A stretch of 64,000 bases of DNA from Sphingomonas sp. KRR8 (GTDB taxonomy: Bacteria > Pseudomonadota > Alphaproteobacteria > Sphingomonadales > Sphingomonadaceae). Position numbers and translations under genes: made by a program. The notes below the pieces were generated by a model. It did not search any database. It was given only the letters and a program-made list of their open reading frames with translations, and was not told the origin of the DNA. Positions 48,200 to 57,272 of the stretch are shown piece by piece (position 1 is the first letter of the stretch; each line of letters begins with the position of its first letter). The stretch lies in contig NZ_CP097462.1 of NCBI RefSeq assembly GCF_023559245.1, positions 1,116,001-1,180,000 on the forward strand, in the 5' to 3' direction.

Positions 48200-49483
48200 T
48201 CAAGCCATCATGATCCCGGCCAGTGCCGCGCTCATCAGATTGGCGAGGCTTCCGGCGATCAGCGCCCGTATCCCCAGTCGGGCAATCACCGGCCGCTGGT
48301 TTGGCGCCAACCCGCCGGTCACCGCCATCTGAATGGCGATGCTTGAGAAGTTGGCGAATCCGCACAGCGCGAAGGTGACGATCGCCCGGCTGCGCGCCGA
48401 TAGCGCCGCGGCCGGACCGCCGGAGTTGCCCAGATCGATGAAGGCGACGAATTCGTTCAGGACGATCTTGGTGCCGAATAGACCGCCGGCGACGCCCGCC
48501 TCGTTCCACGGCACGCCGATCAGATACATGAACGGCTGGAAGACGTAACCGACCAATCGCTGGAAGCTGAGGTCCGGAACGCCGAACCAGCCGCCGACGC
48601 CGCCCAGTAGCCCATTGGCTAGCGCCACCAGCGCCACGAACGCCAGCACCATCGCGCCGACGGCCACCGCCAGCTTGACGCCAGTCTGAGCGCCCTGCGC
48701 GGCGGCCATGATGATGTTGGCCGGCTTCTCGCCCTCTTCGAACGTCTCGGCGATCTCGATCGTCTCGTGCGGCGGCCCTGCCTCCGCAACCGCCAGCTCG
48801 GGCGTCGGCGCCGCCACCGGCTCGACCGGATCCGGCATGATGATCTTGGCCATCAGGATGCCGCCGGGCGCCGACATGAAGGCGGCCGCCAGCAGGAACG
48901 GCAGATATTGCGGTCCGAGCAGGCTGGCGTAGGCAGCCAGGATCGTGCCCGCTACGCCGGCCATTCCGACGGTCATCAGGGTGAAGATCTTGGCCGGGGG
49001 AAGCGCGGCGAGGTAGGGCCGCACGACCAGCGGGCTTTCCGACTGGCCGACGAAGATGTTGGCGGCACTGCCCAGCGCCTCGACCCGGCCGATGCCAGTG
49101 ATCCAGCCGATCGCGCCGCCGACCCAGCGCACCACCCGCTGCATAATGCCGAGATAGTAAAGGATTGAGACCAGCGCCGCGAAGAAGATGATCACGGGCA
49201 AGGCGCCAAGCGCGAAGGTCTTGGCCAGCGGGTTGGTCGCCGACGGACCGAACAGAAATTCCGTACCCTGGTTGGCGTAGCCGAGGAGGTTGGACACGCC
49301 CCGGCTCATGCCCAGGATGCCCTCGCGCCCCCACGGGGTATAGAGCACCAGGAAGGCGATCGCGGCCTGCAGCGCAAAGGCGGCGCCGACGACGCGCGGG
49401 CGGATCGCGCGCTTGTCGCTCGACAGCAGGAAGGCGAGCAGCAGGATCGCGCCCACGCCGAGCAGGCCAGACAGGTGATTCAT
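48200..49483 (-). CDS. Concentrative nucleoside transporter NupC
   Basis: The product is 427 residues with about nine membrane helices. Family motifs include EALGSAANIFVGQSESPLVVRPYL and LNEFVAFIDL. It imports nucleosides with H+ or Na+. A charged loop (PVEPVAAPTPELAVAEAGPP) after the GGILMAKIIMPDP motif is common in this group. It follows the LOG and adenosine kinase genes on the same strand, 25 bases after LOG, so the three form a nucleoside salvage group. Confidence 0.92.
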   Translation of the reverse strand: MNHLSGLLGVGAILLLAFLLSSDKRAIRPRVVGAAFALQAAIAFLVLYTPWGREGILGMSRGVSNLLGYANQGTEFLFGPSATNPLAKTFALGALPVIIFFAALVSILYYLGIMQRVVRWVGGAIGWITGIGRVEALGSAANIFVGQSESPLVVRPYLAALPPAKIFTLMTVGMAGVAGTILAAYASLLGPQYLPFLLAAAFMSAPGGILMAKIIMPDPVEPVAAPTPELAVAEAGPPHETIEIAETFEEGEKPANIIMAAAQGAQTGVKLAVAVGAMVLAFVALVALANGLLGGVGGWFGVPDLSFQRLVGYVFQPFMYLIGVPWNEAGVAGGLFGTKIVLNEFVAFIDLGNSGGPAAALSARSRAIVTFALCGFANFSSIAIQMAVTGGLAPNQRPVIARLGIRALIAGSLANLMSAALAGIMMA

Positions 49484-49508
49484 TTTCGTGCGAGCCCTCC
49501 CCCGGCTC

Positions 49509-50081
49509 TTACCAGACCATGCCCTGCGTAGCGTTTCGCGCGGCTTCGTCCAGCTTGTCGAGCGCTTCCGCCGGCGCCGTCGCCTCCAGCAGCTGCGCCC
49601 GCCGGCCCGTGCTCAGGAACCCGCTGGCCGAGACATGGTCCATGAAGCCCGACAGCCCCGACCAGAAGCCATGCACGTCGAGCAGGCAGAACGGCTTGGC
49701 GTGGTAACCAAGAGCATTCCAGGTCCACGCCTCGAACAGTTCGTCCAACGTGCCGATGCCGCCCGGAAGCGCGACAAAGCCGTCGCACAGCTCGGTCATC
49801 TTGGCCTTGCGCTCGTGCATTCCGGCCACCGTGTGCAGCGTGGTGCAGCCGGTGTGGGCCACTTCCTTGTCGACCAGCGCCTGCGGAATGACCCCATGCA
49901 CCTCGCCGCCGCCGGCCAGAACCGCGTCGGCAACGATGCCCATCAGCCCGAGCCGGCCGCCGCCATAGACCAGGCCGAGGCCGCGCTGGACCATCTCGGC
50001 GGCAAGGTCACGGGCCATGTCAGCGAAGGCGGGATCGGCGCCCATGGCGCTGCCGCAATAAACGGCCACTCGGCGGATCAC
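49509..50081 (-). CDS. LOG family nucleotide 5'-monophosphate phosphoribohydrolase
   Basis: The product is 190 residues. The signature PGGIGTLDELFEAWTW is intact, and the N-terminus gives VAVYCGSAMGADPAF. LOG enzymes split the N-glycosidic bond of cytokinin or adenosine monophosphates. The start is GTG at 50081, overlapping the adenosine kinase stop as GTGA. The coupling suggests that nucleotides made by the kinase are further cleaved here. Confidence 0.92.
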   Translation of the reverse strand: MIRRVAVYCGSAMGADPAFADMARDLAAEMVQRGLGLVYGGGRLGLMGIVADAVLAGGGEVHGVIPQALVDKEVAHTGCTTLHTVAGMHERKAKMTELCDGFVALPGGIGTLDELFEAWTWNALGYHAKPFCLLDVHGFWSGLSGFMDHVSASGFLSTGRRAQLLEATAPAEALDKLDEAARNATQGMVW

Positions 50082-51064
50082 AGCTTCACGAGCTCCTTGA
50101 GGTCGGCGAGCGGGCGCGCGCCGAAATGGCTGATCACTTCGGCCGCCGCAATCGCGCCCGTCAGCAACTGCCGGTCGATTCCATAGCCCTTCGTGCGCGC
50201 CGCAAGCACGCCCGCGGCAAACAGGTCGCCGGCTCCGGTGGTATCGACCAGCTGCTGCACCGGCACGGCCGGATGGTCGGTCCGCTCACCCGCTTCCACC
50301 GCGGTCGCTCCGGCCGCGCCGCGGGTGACGATCAGCGTCGGCACATGCCGGCCCAGGCTGGCCAGCGCACCGTCCAGGTCCGCGGCGCCGGTCAGCTGGC
50401 AGACCTCGTCCTGGTTGGCGAACAAAAGGTCGACGCCGCCGCTCTCGATCAGGCCCATGAAGCCGTCCTTGCGCCCGGCAAGGCAGACGCTCTCGGACAG
50501 GGTGAATGCCACCTGGTTGCCGGCGGCATGGGCGATCTCCACTGCCCTGAGCTGGGCCGCGCGCGGTAACTCCGGACCGAAGAGGTAGCCTTCGAGCATC
50601 AGCACCGCCGAGTCCCGGATCAGCGCCTCGTCCAGCGCGTCCGGCGCCAGCCGGTGCGAGGCGCCGGGACAGGTGTTCATCGTCCGCTGCGCGTCGGGCG
50701 TGACCAGGATCAGGCAGCGCCCGGTGGGCAGCCCGGCATCGATTGGCGGCGTGTCGAACGCCACTCCGAGCGCCCGCATGTCATGGGCGAAGATGCTGCC
50801 GAGCTGATCCCCGGCGACCTGCCCGATGAACGCGGCGCGGGCGCCCATCGCCGCCAGCCCGGCCATGCTGTTCGCGGCTGAACCCCCGCTGGTTTCCCTG
50901 GCGCTGCCCATCGCCGCATAGAGCTGGTCCGCGGCCTCGGGCTCGAGCAGCTGCATCGATCCCTTCGGCAAGTCGTGCGTGCGCAGGAAGTCGTCATCGC
51001 AGGTCGCGATGACGTCCACGATGGCGTCGCCCATGGCGAGCACGTCGAAGCGGTGGGAAGGCAT
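50078..51064 (-). CDS. Adenosine kinase (PfkB family)
   Basis: The product is 328 residues. PfkB signatures are GGSAANSMAGLAAMGARAAFIG in the N-terminal part and DTTGAGDLFAAGVLAA near the end, with the catalytic Asp in the latter. The N-terminus HRFDVLAMGDAIVDVIA matches the adenosine kinase branch seen in alphaproteobacteria. It is first in the salvage group with LOG and NupC. Confidence 0.92.
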   Translation of the reverse strand: MPSHRFDVLAMGDAIVDVIATCDDDFLRTHDLPKGSMQLLEPEAADQLYAAMGSARETSGGSAANSMAGLAAMGARAAFIGQVAGDQLGSIFAHDMRALGVAFDTPPIDAGLPTGRCLILVTPDAQRTMNTCPGASHRLAPDALDEALIRDSAVLMLEGYLFGPELPRAAQLRAVEIAHAAGNQVAFTLSESVCLAGRKDGFMGLIESGGVDLLFANQDEVCQLTGAADLDGALASLGRHVPTLIVTRGAAGATAVEAGERTDHPAVPVQQLVDTTGAGDLFAAGVLAARTKGYGIDRQLLTGAIAAAEVISHFGARPLADLKELVKL

Positions 51065-51158
51065 TGGCCGGCGCGGTTAAGCGGCTGACACAAAAGGGTC
51101 AAGAAAGCCGGATGCCGATAAGCTGTTGCGGTTGCTCGTCCGCTCACCGCGATGGCGC

Positions 51159-51182
51159 GGGCGGAGCGATCGCGCTCCGCCC
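51159..51182. terminator. Strong hairpin between two leftward genes
   Basis: GGGCGGAGCG and CGCTCCGCCC form a perfect 10-base stem around ATCG. It lies 12 bases after the stop of the Ala/Lys-rich protein gene. There is no T-run; its role as a terminator is inferred from place and stability. Confidence 0.45.
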
Positions 51183-51193
51183 GCCCAGCCTGC

Positions 51194-51493
51194 TTACTTG
51201 CCGCAGGCTTTCTTGTTCTGATTGCCGGCCTTGCGGCAATCATAGCGCACCGTCTTGCCGGTCGCCGTCTTGGTCGTGACGACCGAGGAGCGCGTCGCGG
51301 CGACCTTGGCCGCGTGCGAAGCGGCCGCCGCTCCGCTCAGTGGGCGCGGCGCAGCTTTCTTGGCGGGCGCCTTGGCGGGCGCCGCTTTGGCCGGCGCCGC
51401 CGCCTTGGCAGGGGCTGGCGTGGCGGGCGCGCCAGCCGCGATGGCCCCAGTGGACATGAGGCCGGCGGCGGTAAGTGCGAGAATGATCCGCAT
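51194..51493 (-). CDS. Secreted Ala/Lys/Pro-rich small protein
   Basis: The product is 99 residues. A signal peptide (MRIILALTAAGLMSTGAIAAG) precedes a low-complexity region of APAKAAAPAKAAPAK type, similar in composition to histone H1 tails. The C-terminal part has TATGKTVRYDCRKAGNQNKKACGK with two cysteines. GGGAG stands about eight bases before the ATG at 51493. The earlier frame opening at 51592 is not used. It is probably periplasmic; the function is unknown. Confidence 0.7.
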   Translation of the reverse strand: MRIILALTAAGLMSTGAIAAGAPATPAPAKAAAPAKAAPAKAPAKKAAPRPLSGAAAASHAAKVAATRSSVVTTKTATGKTVRYDCRKAGNQNKKACGK

Positions 51494-51669
51494 GTTCTTC
51501 TCCCGAGCTTTGCCGCCGCTTGTATCGGCAGCGACGCCGTTCCTACGCTCAGGTTGGATTCGCTGCAGCAACGAACCGCTGGCTCTGAACATATCTTAAT
51601 CAGGAGTCTGGCTGGCGTTCACTTAGCGCTGAATGGCGCGCTTTTTTGAACCCTGTTAGGGGTCGACAA

Positions 51670-52041
51670 TCAACGTGCCAGCCCAAGCACCCAGTCGTCG
51701 AGCGCGGCCTTGACCGCTGGATCAAGGCCGGCGCCCTTGGCGACGGCGCGGCGGACTTCCGTCACCTCGGCCTGAGGCAAGGGCTCGTAGAATTGAAGGC
51801 CGCATTCGGTCGCGCTGCGCCAGCGTACCACGGCCACCGTTTTCAGCTTCAGCACAGAAAAATAAAGCTCTTCGCCGACCGGCGGCAGTTCGCAGCCGGT
51901 GAGCCTGGCGCCCGTGGCCGACAGGTCCACAAGCACCGCCTCCAGCGTCCGGGTCAGCGTGCTGATCAGAACAAGCAACGGCGCATTTTCGCGGCTCGCC
52001 GTGCGGCGTCCTCCACCCGATGCTTTTCCGAAGGCATTCAT
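51670..52041 (-). CDS. PilZ domain protein
   Basis: The product is 123 residues. The PilZ c-di-GMP-binding pattern is visible: GGGRRTASRENAPL (RxxxR) followed by VDLSATGARLTG (D/NxSxxG). Such proteins alter motility or biofilm on binding c-di-GMP. It stands alone, with no flagellar or cellulose genes nearby. Confidence 0.85.
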   Translation of the reverse strand: MNAFGKASGGGRRTASRENAPLLVLISTLTRTLEAVLVDLSATGARLTGCELPPVGEELYFSVLKLKTVAVVRWRSATECGLQFYEPLPQAEVTEVRRAVAKGAGLDPAVKAALDDWVLGLAR

Positions 52042-52170
52042 GCTTCACCTCGCGACGCGACACGGCCCCCGTCAATGCGGAGTAAGCAGGCTGGGTTAGC
52101 GAGAGATTGCCGAACTTAGTTAATGTGCCGGAAGGTTGTGCGAAGCGTCCGCCCCTCTATGCAAGGCCCG

Positions 52171-53097
52171 ATGTCCGGCGCGCACCACCATCATGACGAT
52201 GACCATCAGCACGGCCCGATCGATTTCGGGCGGGCGTTCCTGATCGGAATCCTGCTCAACCTCGGCTTCGTCCTGGTTGAAACGGGCTATGGAATCCTCG
52301 CCAACTCGATGGCGCTGCTGGCTGACGCCGGGCACAACCTGTCGGACGTCCTTGGTCTGCTGATCGCCTGGGGAGCGTCGGTGCTGGCCCGGCGTCGCGC
52401 CTCCGAACGCTACAGCTTCGGTCTCAAGAAGGCGTCGATTCTTGCGGCCCTGCTCAACGCCCTGCTGCTCCTGCTCGCCGTTGGCGCGATCTTCGCGGAG
52501 GCAGGCCGCCGCCTGTTCGAGCCCGAAAGCGCCAACGGCGGAGTCGTGATGTGGGTCGCCGCCGCGGGCATCGCGGTCAACGCCATCACCGCCTGGCTGT
52601 TCGCCAGCGGCCGCGACCACGACATCAACATCCGCGGCGCCTATCTCCACATGGCGGCCGATGCGGCGGTCTCGGCCGCGGTGGTCGTCGCCGGCCTGCT
52701 GATCCTGCTGACCGGCCAGCGCTGGATCGACCCGGCGGCATCGCTGCTGGTGGCCGCCGTCATCCTGTGGGGGACCTGGGGCCTGCTCAAGGAATCCGTG
52801 CTGCTGACATTGGCCGGGGTCCCGAAGAAGATCGAACCGGCAAAGGTCCGGGCCGCCCTCGCCGGTCTGCCGGGTGTCGAATCCGTGCACCATCTCCACA
52901 TCTGGCCGTTGAGCACCACCGAGACCGCACTGACCGTGCAGCTTGCCGTCCATGCTGCCACTGACCGCGACCAGTTGCTGGAGGCAGCGCGCGACAGCCT
53001 CACCGCGGTCGCCGACATCCACCACACCACCATCCAGATCGAAGTGGCCGGCCAACACGCCGTCGATCCTTGCGCGCACGAGCGTCACGACCACTGA
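52171..53097 (+). CDS. Cation diffusion facilitator (zinc/cobalt exporter)
   Basis: The product is 308 residues. The N-terminal His tail is MSGAHHHHDDDHQHG. Six membrane helices carry the metal sites in LLADAGHNLSDV (HxxxD, helix 2) and HMAADAAVSAAVVV (helix 5). The cytoplasmic C-terminal domain has HHLHIWPLSTTETALTVQL. It exports Zn2+, Co2+ or similar in exchange for H+. An ATG twelve bases earlier (52159) is also possible. Confidence 0.93.
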   Translation: MSGAHHHHDDDHQHGPIDFGRAFLIGILLNLGFVLVETGYGILANSMALLADAGHNLSDVLGLLIAWGASVLARRRASERYSFGLKKASILAALLNALLLLLAVGAIFAEAGRRLFEPESANGGVVMWVAAAGIAVNAITAWLFASGRDHDINIRGAYLHMAADAAVSAAVVVAGLLILLTGQRWIDPAASLLVAAVILWGTWGLLKESVLLTLAGVPKKIEPAKVRAALAGLPGVESVHHLHIWPLSTTETALTVQLAVHAATDRDQLLEAARDSLTAVADIHHTTIQIEVAGQHAVDPCAHERHDH

Positions 53098-53149
53098 CGA
53101 ACGCGCCTGCCCTTGCGTACGGCGGCGGAGCCGTTACGCCTCCCGCGCC

Positions 53150-53812
53150 ATGGAACCCGTGACCCAACCCGCGCCAGCCACGCCGGCGATCCCCCGTTCG
53201 CTCTTCTTGCTCTCCATCTTCTACGGCGGAATGGTCTGCATCGCGGGCGTGCTCGGCAACAAGCAGGTGGCGCTCGGCCCGCTCGCGGTCGAGGCAGGCA
53301 TCTTCGCCTTCCTGCTGCTGGTCGTGACCAGCTCGTCCATCGCCGAACTGCACGGCCGCGAAACCGCCAACCGCCTGGTGCTGTGGGGCTTCATCCCACT
53401 GCTGGTCAGCTTGGCCCTCACCATTCTGGTGCTCAACGTCCCGGCCGCGCCAGCGATGGACCCGGCTCGCCTGTCCGCGTTCGAAACGATGATGAACGGC
53501 ACGCCGCGCATCTGGCTTGGCGGGATCGTTGCCTACGGACTGTCGACCCTGCTCAACGTTACCATCTTCACGCGCCTCAAGGGCCAGGAAGGGTCACGCC
53601 TGCTGTGGCTGCGCTCGGCCGTCGCGTCCGGCCTCAGCCAGATCGTCGACACGCTGATCTTCATCGGGATCGCCTTCTACGGGGTGTTTCCGATCGGTGA
53701 GCTGCTGCTGGGGCAGATGCTCGCCAAGGTCACGCTGTCGATTGTGCTCGTTCCGCCACTCATCTACTTTTTCGTGTGGCTTGGGCGCCGCCTGGACGCT
53801 CCGCAGTCTTGA
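53150..53812 (+). CDS. Queuosine precursor transporter (VUT/YhhQ family)
   Basis: The product is 220 residues with six membrane helices. The family motif SSIAELHGRETANRLVLWGF and the later ASGLSQIVDTLIFIGIAFYG match YhhQ proteins, which import 7-cyano-7-deazaguanine or preQ1. No preQ1 riboswitch was seen upstream. The ATG at 53150 is preferred to the frame opening inside the exporter gene. Confidence 0.9.
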   Translation: MEPVTQPAPATPAIPRSLFLLSIFYGGMVCIAGVLGNKQVALGPLAVEAGIFAFLLLVVTSSSIAELHGRETANRLVLWGFIPLLVSLALTILVLNVPAAPAMDPARLSAFETMMNGTPRIWLGGIVAYGLSTLLNVTIFTRLKGQEGSRLLWLRSAVASGLSQIVDTLIFIGIAFYGVFPIGELLLGQMLAKVTLSIVLVPPLIYFFVWLGRRLDAPQS

Positions 53813-54001
53813 TTGAGTCATAAACGACTGCTGTAGGACGCGCACGAGTCGCCGGGGGGCGGCTGGGGACGTTGTTCAAAAGCAACAGTGTTAGGGCAAT
53901 GCGGTGGCTTCCTGCTGGAAGTCACCCCGCTGTCTTAAACCTTCCCTAGCGGCCCCCTTGCACTCGCTGATGCGAGACGACTTTCAAATTCATCTTCGGG
54001 G

Positions 54002-56737
54002 ATGCTCTTCGTGAAAAAGCTGCTGCTCACCACCTGCGCGCTGGTCGCCTTTCCGACCGCCGCTTACGCCCAGTCGACCGGTACGATCGCGACCGAAGAA
54101 GAGAACACGATCACGGTCACCGGCACGCGCGTGCGGCAGGTGGACGGCGTCACCGTTCCCGACACGACCAAGGCCAAGGCGCAGGTGAACCAGGAGTTCA
54201 TCAGCCGCCAGGTTCCGGGCAACACGCTTCTGAACTCGCTGAACCTCGTCCCCGGCGTCAACTTCACCAACTCCGACCCGTACGGCAGCTCGGGCGGTAA
54301 CATCCGCATCCGCGGCTTCGACGGCAACCGCATCAGCGTGACCTTCGACGGCGTTCCGCTCAACGACAGCGGCAACTACGCCATCTTCTCCAACCAGCAG
54401 CTCGATCCCGAACTGGTGGAGCAGATCAACGTTGGCCTCGGCGTCACCGACGTCGACTCGCCGACCGCTTCGGCCGCCGGCGGCACCATCAACTATCGCA
54501 CCATCGTTCCCAGCCGGAAGATGGGCGTGCGCCTGGTCGGCTCGGTAGGCGACTTCAACTACCGCCGCGTGTTCGCCGAGTTCGACACGGGTGAGTTCGG
54601 TCCGTGGGGCACCCGCGCGTTCATCAGCGCCAGCCGCGCGATCAACGACAAGTTCAAGGGCCCGGGCCAGATCAAGAAGAAGCAGTTCAACGCCCGCATC
54701 TACCAGGACCTGGGCAACAACGGCGACTTCATCTCGCTCGCCGGCCACTACAACGAGAACCGCAACAACTTCTATCGCAACCCGTCGCTGACCGACCTGC
54801 GCGGCATCTACAGCGCAGTGAACGGCACTGTCCTGCCGGCGGCCCCGACCTCCACCACCCCGTTCACCCTGCTGGTGCCGTCGGGCGCGGTTGAGGACGC
54901 GCTGCTTGGCCGTGGTCCGAACGCGTTCGAAAACCTCGCCAGCTGCAATCGCACGATCCCCGGCCCCGGCCAGCAGAACGACAATGGCGGCACCGGTCCG
55001 AACGGCACGGGCACCAATGCGCCGGCGATTGACGGCTCGACGGCCAACAACCCGCTGAACTCGGCGAGCTGCTCGAACTTCTACGGCGTGCGTATCAACC
55101 CGTCGAACACCGGCAACATCCGTGGCTCGTCTCGCTTCACGCTTGGTCAGGGCCTGCTACTGACCGTCGACCCGAGCTATCAGTATGTGCTGGCCAACGG
55201 CGGCGGTTCGACCACCATTGCGGAGACCAGCCAGCGCGTTCGTGGCGCGACCACGCTTGGTGGCGTCGACTATAATGGCGACGGCAACTTCGGCGGCACC
55301 GCGACCCAGCCGGACACGATCCGCTTCTTCACGCCGAACAACACCAACACGCACCGCCTCGGTCTGACCAGCTCGCTGCTGTGGGAGGTCAACCGCGACC
55401 AGCGCATCCGTGTCGCTTACACCTACGACCGTGCCCGTCACCGCCAGACCGGTGAGTGGGGCTTCCTCGACGCCAACGGCTTCCCGCTGAGCCCGTTCGG
55501 CGGCCGCGAGGCCGGCCAGGTGGTCGACGCTTCGGGCTTCAAGTTCCAGCAGCGTGACCGCCTGAGCTATGCCATCCTGCACCAGATCTCGGGTCAGTAT
55601 ATCGGTCGCTTCTTCGATCGTAAGCTGCGGGTCGAGGTCGGCATCCGCCGTCCCTTCTTCATCCGCAACATCCAGACCTTCTGCCCGATCCAGGCGACGG
55701 ATGGCTTTGCCTACTGCACCAGCCAGAACATCCTGGCGCGCGGCACCACGATCACGGCTCAGCCGGCTGGAACCCCGGACTTCACCATCCCGATCTACGT
55801 GAACCCGGGTGACGTGATCCCGTCGCAGGCGACTGGCACGCTCGCGCGCAAGTACACCTTCGTCTACGCGCCGTTCAAAGCCCGCTACAAGTACGGCAAG
55901 ATCCTGCCGAACATGGGTTTCACCTACAACTTCACCCCGGCGGTCAGCGTCTTCGGCAGCTATGCCAAGGGCTTCTCGTCGCCGCGTACCGACAACCTTT
56001 ACCGCGCGCCGGTGGTGAATGTGCAGCCGGAGTCGACCAACGCGTTCGACCTCGGTGCCCGCTACACCAACAGCCGTATCCAGGCGCAGGTCAGCGCGTG
56101 GAAGATCGACTACAAGAACCGGATCGTCACCTCCTTCGACCAGGAGCAGGGCATCAGCATCGACCGCAACGTCGGCAAGGTGAAGAGCTACGGCTTCGAC
56201 GCCAGCATTGCCGGCAAGGCGACCCGCTGGCTGTCGCTGATCGGCATGGCGAGCTACACCAACGCCAAGCTGAAGCAGGACGTGCTGATCGGCACCGTCG
56301 CTGCCGGAACGGCGCTGCCCAGCGGCCTGTTCTACTGCAACGGCGTTGCCCCGACGGTCGCCTCGGGTCCGGTCACGACCTGCGCCCCCACCGCCGGCAA
56401 GTTCGTCACCGAAACCCCGAAGTGGCAGGTCGGCAGCCGCGCCGAGGTCGACTTCGGCTGGGTCTCGGCCGGCATCCAGGCCAAGCGGGTTGGCTCGCGC
56501 TTCGCCACCGACGTGAACGATGTCCGCACCCCGGCCTACACGCTGGTCGACGCTGACGTCCGCCTCTCGGCCGCGCCGCTGGGCTTCAAGAAGACCTACC
56601 TGCAGCTGAACGTGACCAATCTCACGGACAAGTTCTACTACGGCAACATCTCGACGCAAATCCGTCAGGGCGACAATCCGAACTTCTCGATCGGTGGACC
56701 GCGCACCTTCCTGGCGACCCTGAACGTCGGCCTCTAG
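54002..56737 (+). CDS. TonB-dependent outer-membrane receptor
   Basis: The product is 911 residues. A signal peptide (MLFVKKLLLTTCALVAFPTAAYA) is followed by a TonB box-like ITVTGTRV and a plug domain with GGNIRIRGFDGNRISVTFDGVPLND. A 22-strand barrel ends LNVTNLTDKFYYGN and the C-terminal aliphatic LNVGL. A Gly/Asn/Thr-rich insertion lies at about 310-360 with cysteines that could pair. Codon use is strongly biased, suggesting high expression. The ligand is unknown. It is followed by a strong terminator. Confidence 0.93.
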   Translation: MLFVKKLLLTTCALVAFPTAAYAQSTGTIATEEENTITVTGTRVRQVDGVTVPDTTKAKAQVNQEFISRQVPGNTLLNSLNLVPGVNFTNSDPYGSSGGNIRIRGFDGNRISVTFDGVPLNDSGNYAIFSNQQLDPELVEQINVGLGVTDVDSPTASAAGGTINYRTIVPSRKMGVRLVGSVGDFNYRRVFAEFDTGEFGPWGTRAFISASRAINDKFKGPGQIKKKQFNARIYQDLGNNGDFISLAGHYNENRNNFYRNPSLTDLRGIYSAVNGTVLPAAPTSTTPFTLLVPSGAVEDALLGRGPNAFENLASCNRTIPGPGQQNDNGGTGPNGTGTNAPAIDGSTANNPLNSASCSNFYGVRINPSNTGNIRGSSRFTLGQGLLLTVDPSYQYVLANGGGSTTIAETSQRVRGATTLGGVDYNGDGNFGGTATQPDTIRFFTPNNTNTHRLGLTSSLLWEVNRDQRIRVAYTYDRARHRQTGEWGFLDANGFPLSPFGGREAGQVVDASGFKFQQRDRLSYAILHQISGQYIGRFFDRKLRVEVGIRRPFFIRNIQTFCPIQATDGFAYCTSQNILARGTTITAQPAGTPDFTIPIYVNPGDVIPSQATGTLARKYTFVYAPFKARYKYGKILPNMGFTYNFTPAVSVFGSYAKGFSSPRTDNLYRAPVVNVQPESTNAFDLGARYTNSRIQAQVSAWKIDYKNRIVTSFDQEQGISIDRNVGKVKSYGFDASIAGKATRWLSLIGMASYTNAKLKQDVLIGTVAAGTALPSGLFYCNGVAPTVASGPVTTCAPTAGKFVTETPKWQVGSRAEVDFGWVSAGIQAKRVGSRFATDVNDVRTPAYTLVDADVRLSAAPLGFKKTYLQLNVTNLTDKFYYGNISTQIRQGDNPNFSIGGPRTFLATLNVGL

Positions 56738-56773
56738 GCCGACCGACGGGTTCGCTCGGGCGGACAGGAAACA

Positions 56774-56808
56774 GGGGCGCCGCGGGAGACCGCGGCGCCC
56801 CTTTTCTT
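56774..56808 (+). terminator. Rho-independent terminator after the receptor
   Basis: A perfect 12-base stem (GGGGCGCCGCGG with CCGCGGCGCCCC) closes a GAGA loop and is followed by TTTTCTT (56802-56808). It lies 36 bases after the receptor stop and ends the receptor transcript. Confidence 0.93.
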
Positions 56809-56857
56809 ATGCGCTCCGCTGTGGCAATCGGCCGCTCGGCGCTTGGCCCCACGATGG

Positions 56858-56931
56858 GCGGGTATGATGTAATGGTAGCCTGTCAGCTTCCCATGCTGAA
56901 CGCGCGGGTTCGATTCCCGCTACCCGCTCCA
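56858..56931 (+). tRNA. tRNA-Gly (CCC)
   Basis: The acceptor stem GCGGGTA pairs with TACCCGC, and CCA is encoded. The anticodon arm is TCAGC-TTCCCAT-GCTGA with anticodon CCC, so it reads GGG. The T arm is CGCGGGTTCGATTCCCGC. The D stem is imperfect, as often in alphaproteobacterial tRNA-Gly(CCC). Its 3' end marks the change from core genes to accessory genes, so it may be an integration site. Confidence 0.95.
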
Positions 56932-57272
56932 ACCCTTTGCTTCTGGTGGTTTCGGAGGGTCTCAATGGCCTCCGTTTCGCTCTAGTAGAAGCCTCCGCGA
57001 TCGTCTCTCACGCTCTCGCGAGGTCTCGCGCTACATGGGGCCTTTTGGGGGGCTCTCGTTTCTCGTTTTGCGGGCCTCGAGTGCTGACGGATGCACGCTG
57101 CGGGACTGCCAAGCCCGCAGCGAAACGGGACGGAAGCGGACAATTCAGCGTCCGCTGACCAAACGCTTTCTTGTGGCCGGACTACAAAGGATAGTCCGCC
57201 GATTGATCTTATTAGTCGGAGCCTTCGACCTGGCTGAACACCGGTATCATACAACGGTGCATCAGCAGGACA
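56932..57272. other. Intergenic stretch after tRNA-Gly, no gene seen
   Basis: This is 341 bases of lower GC after the tRNA. A degenerate copy of the dispersed repeat is at 57123-57146. I see no integrase, no second copy of the tRNA end and no ORF with a ribosome binding site. Confidence 0.55.
57123..57146 (+). repeat. Degenerate copy of the dispersed inverted repeat
   Basis: AACGGGACGGAAGCGGACAA resembles the right half of the other copies (GGGTCGGAAGCGGAC at 58451). The left arm is lost. A new small stem AGCGGAC / GTCCGCT follows at about 57135-57158. Confidence 0.4.

Noticed and set aside
52123-53150. preQ1 riboswitch before the YhhQ-type transporter
   Set aside because: The 52 bases between the CDF stop and the ATG show no preQ1 aptamer-like stem and A-rich tail.
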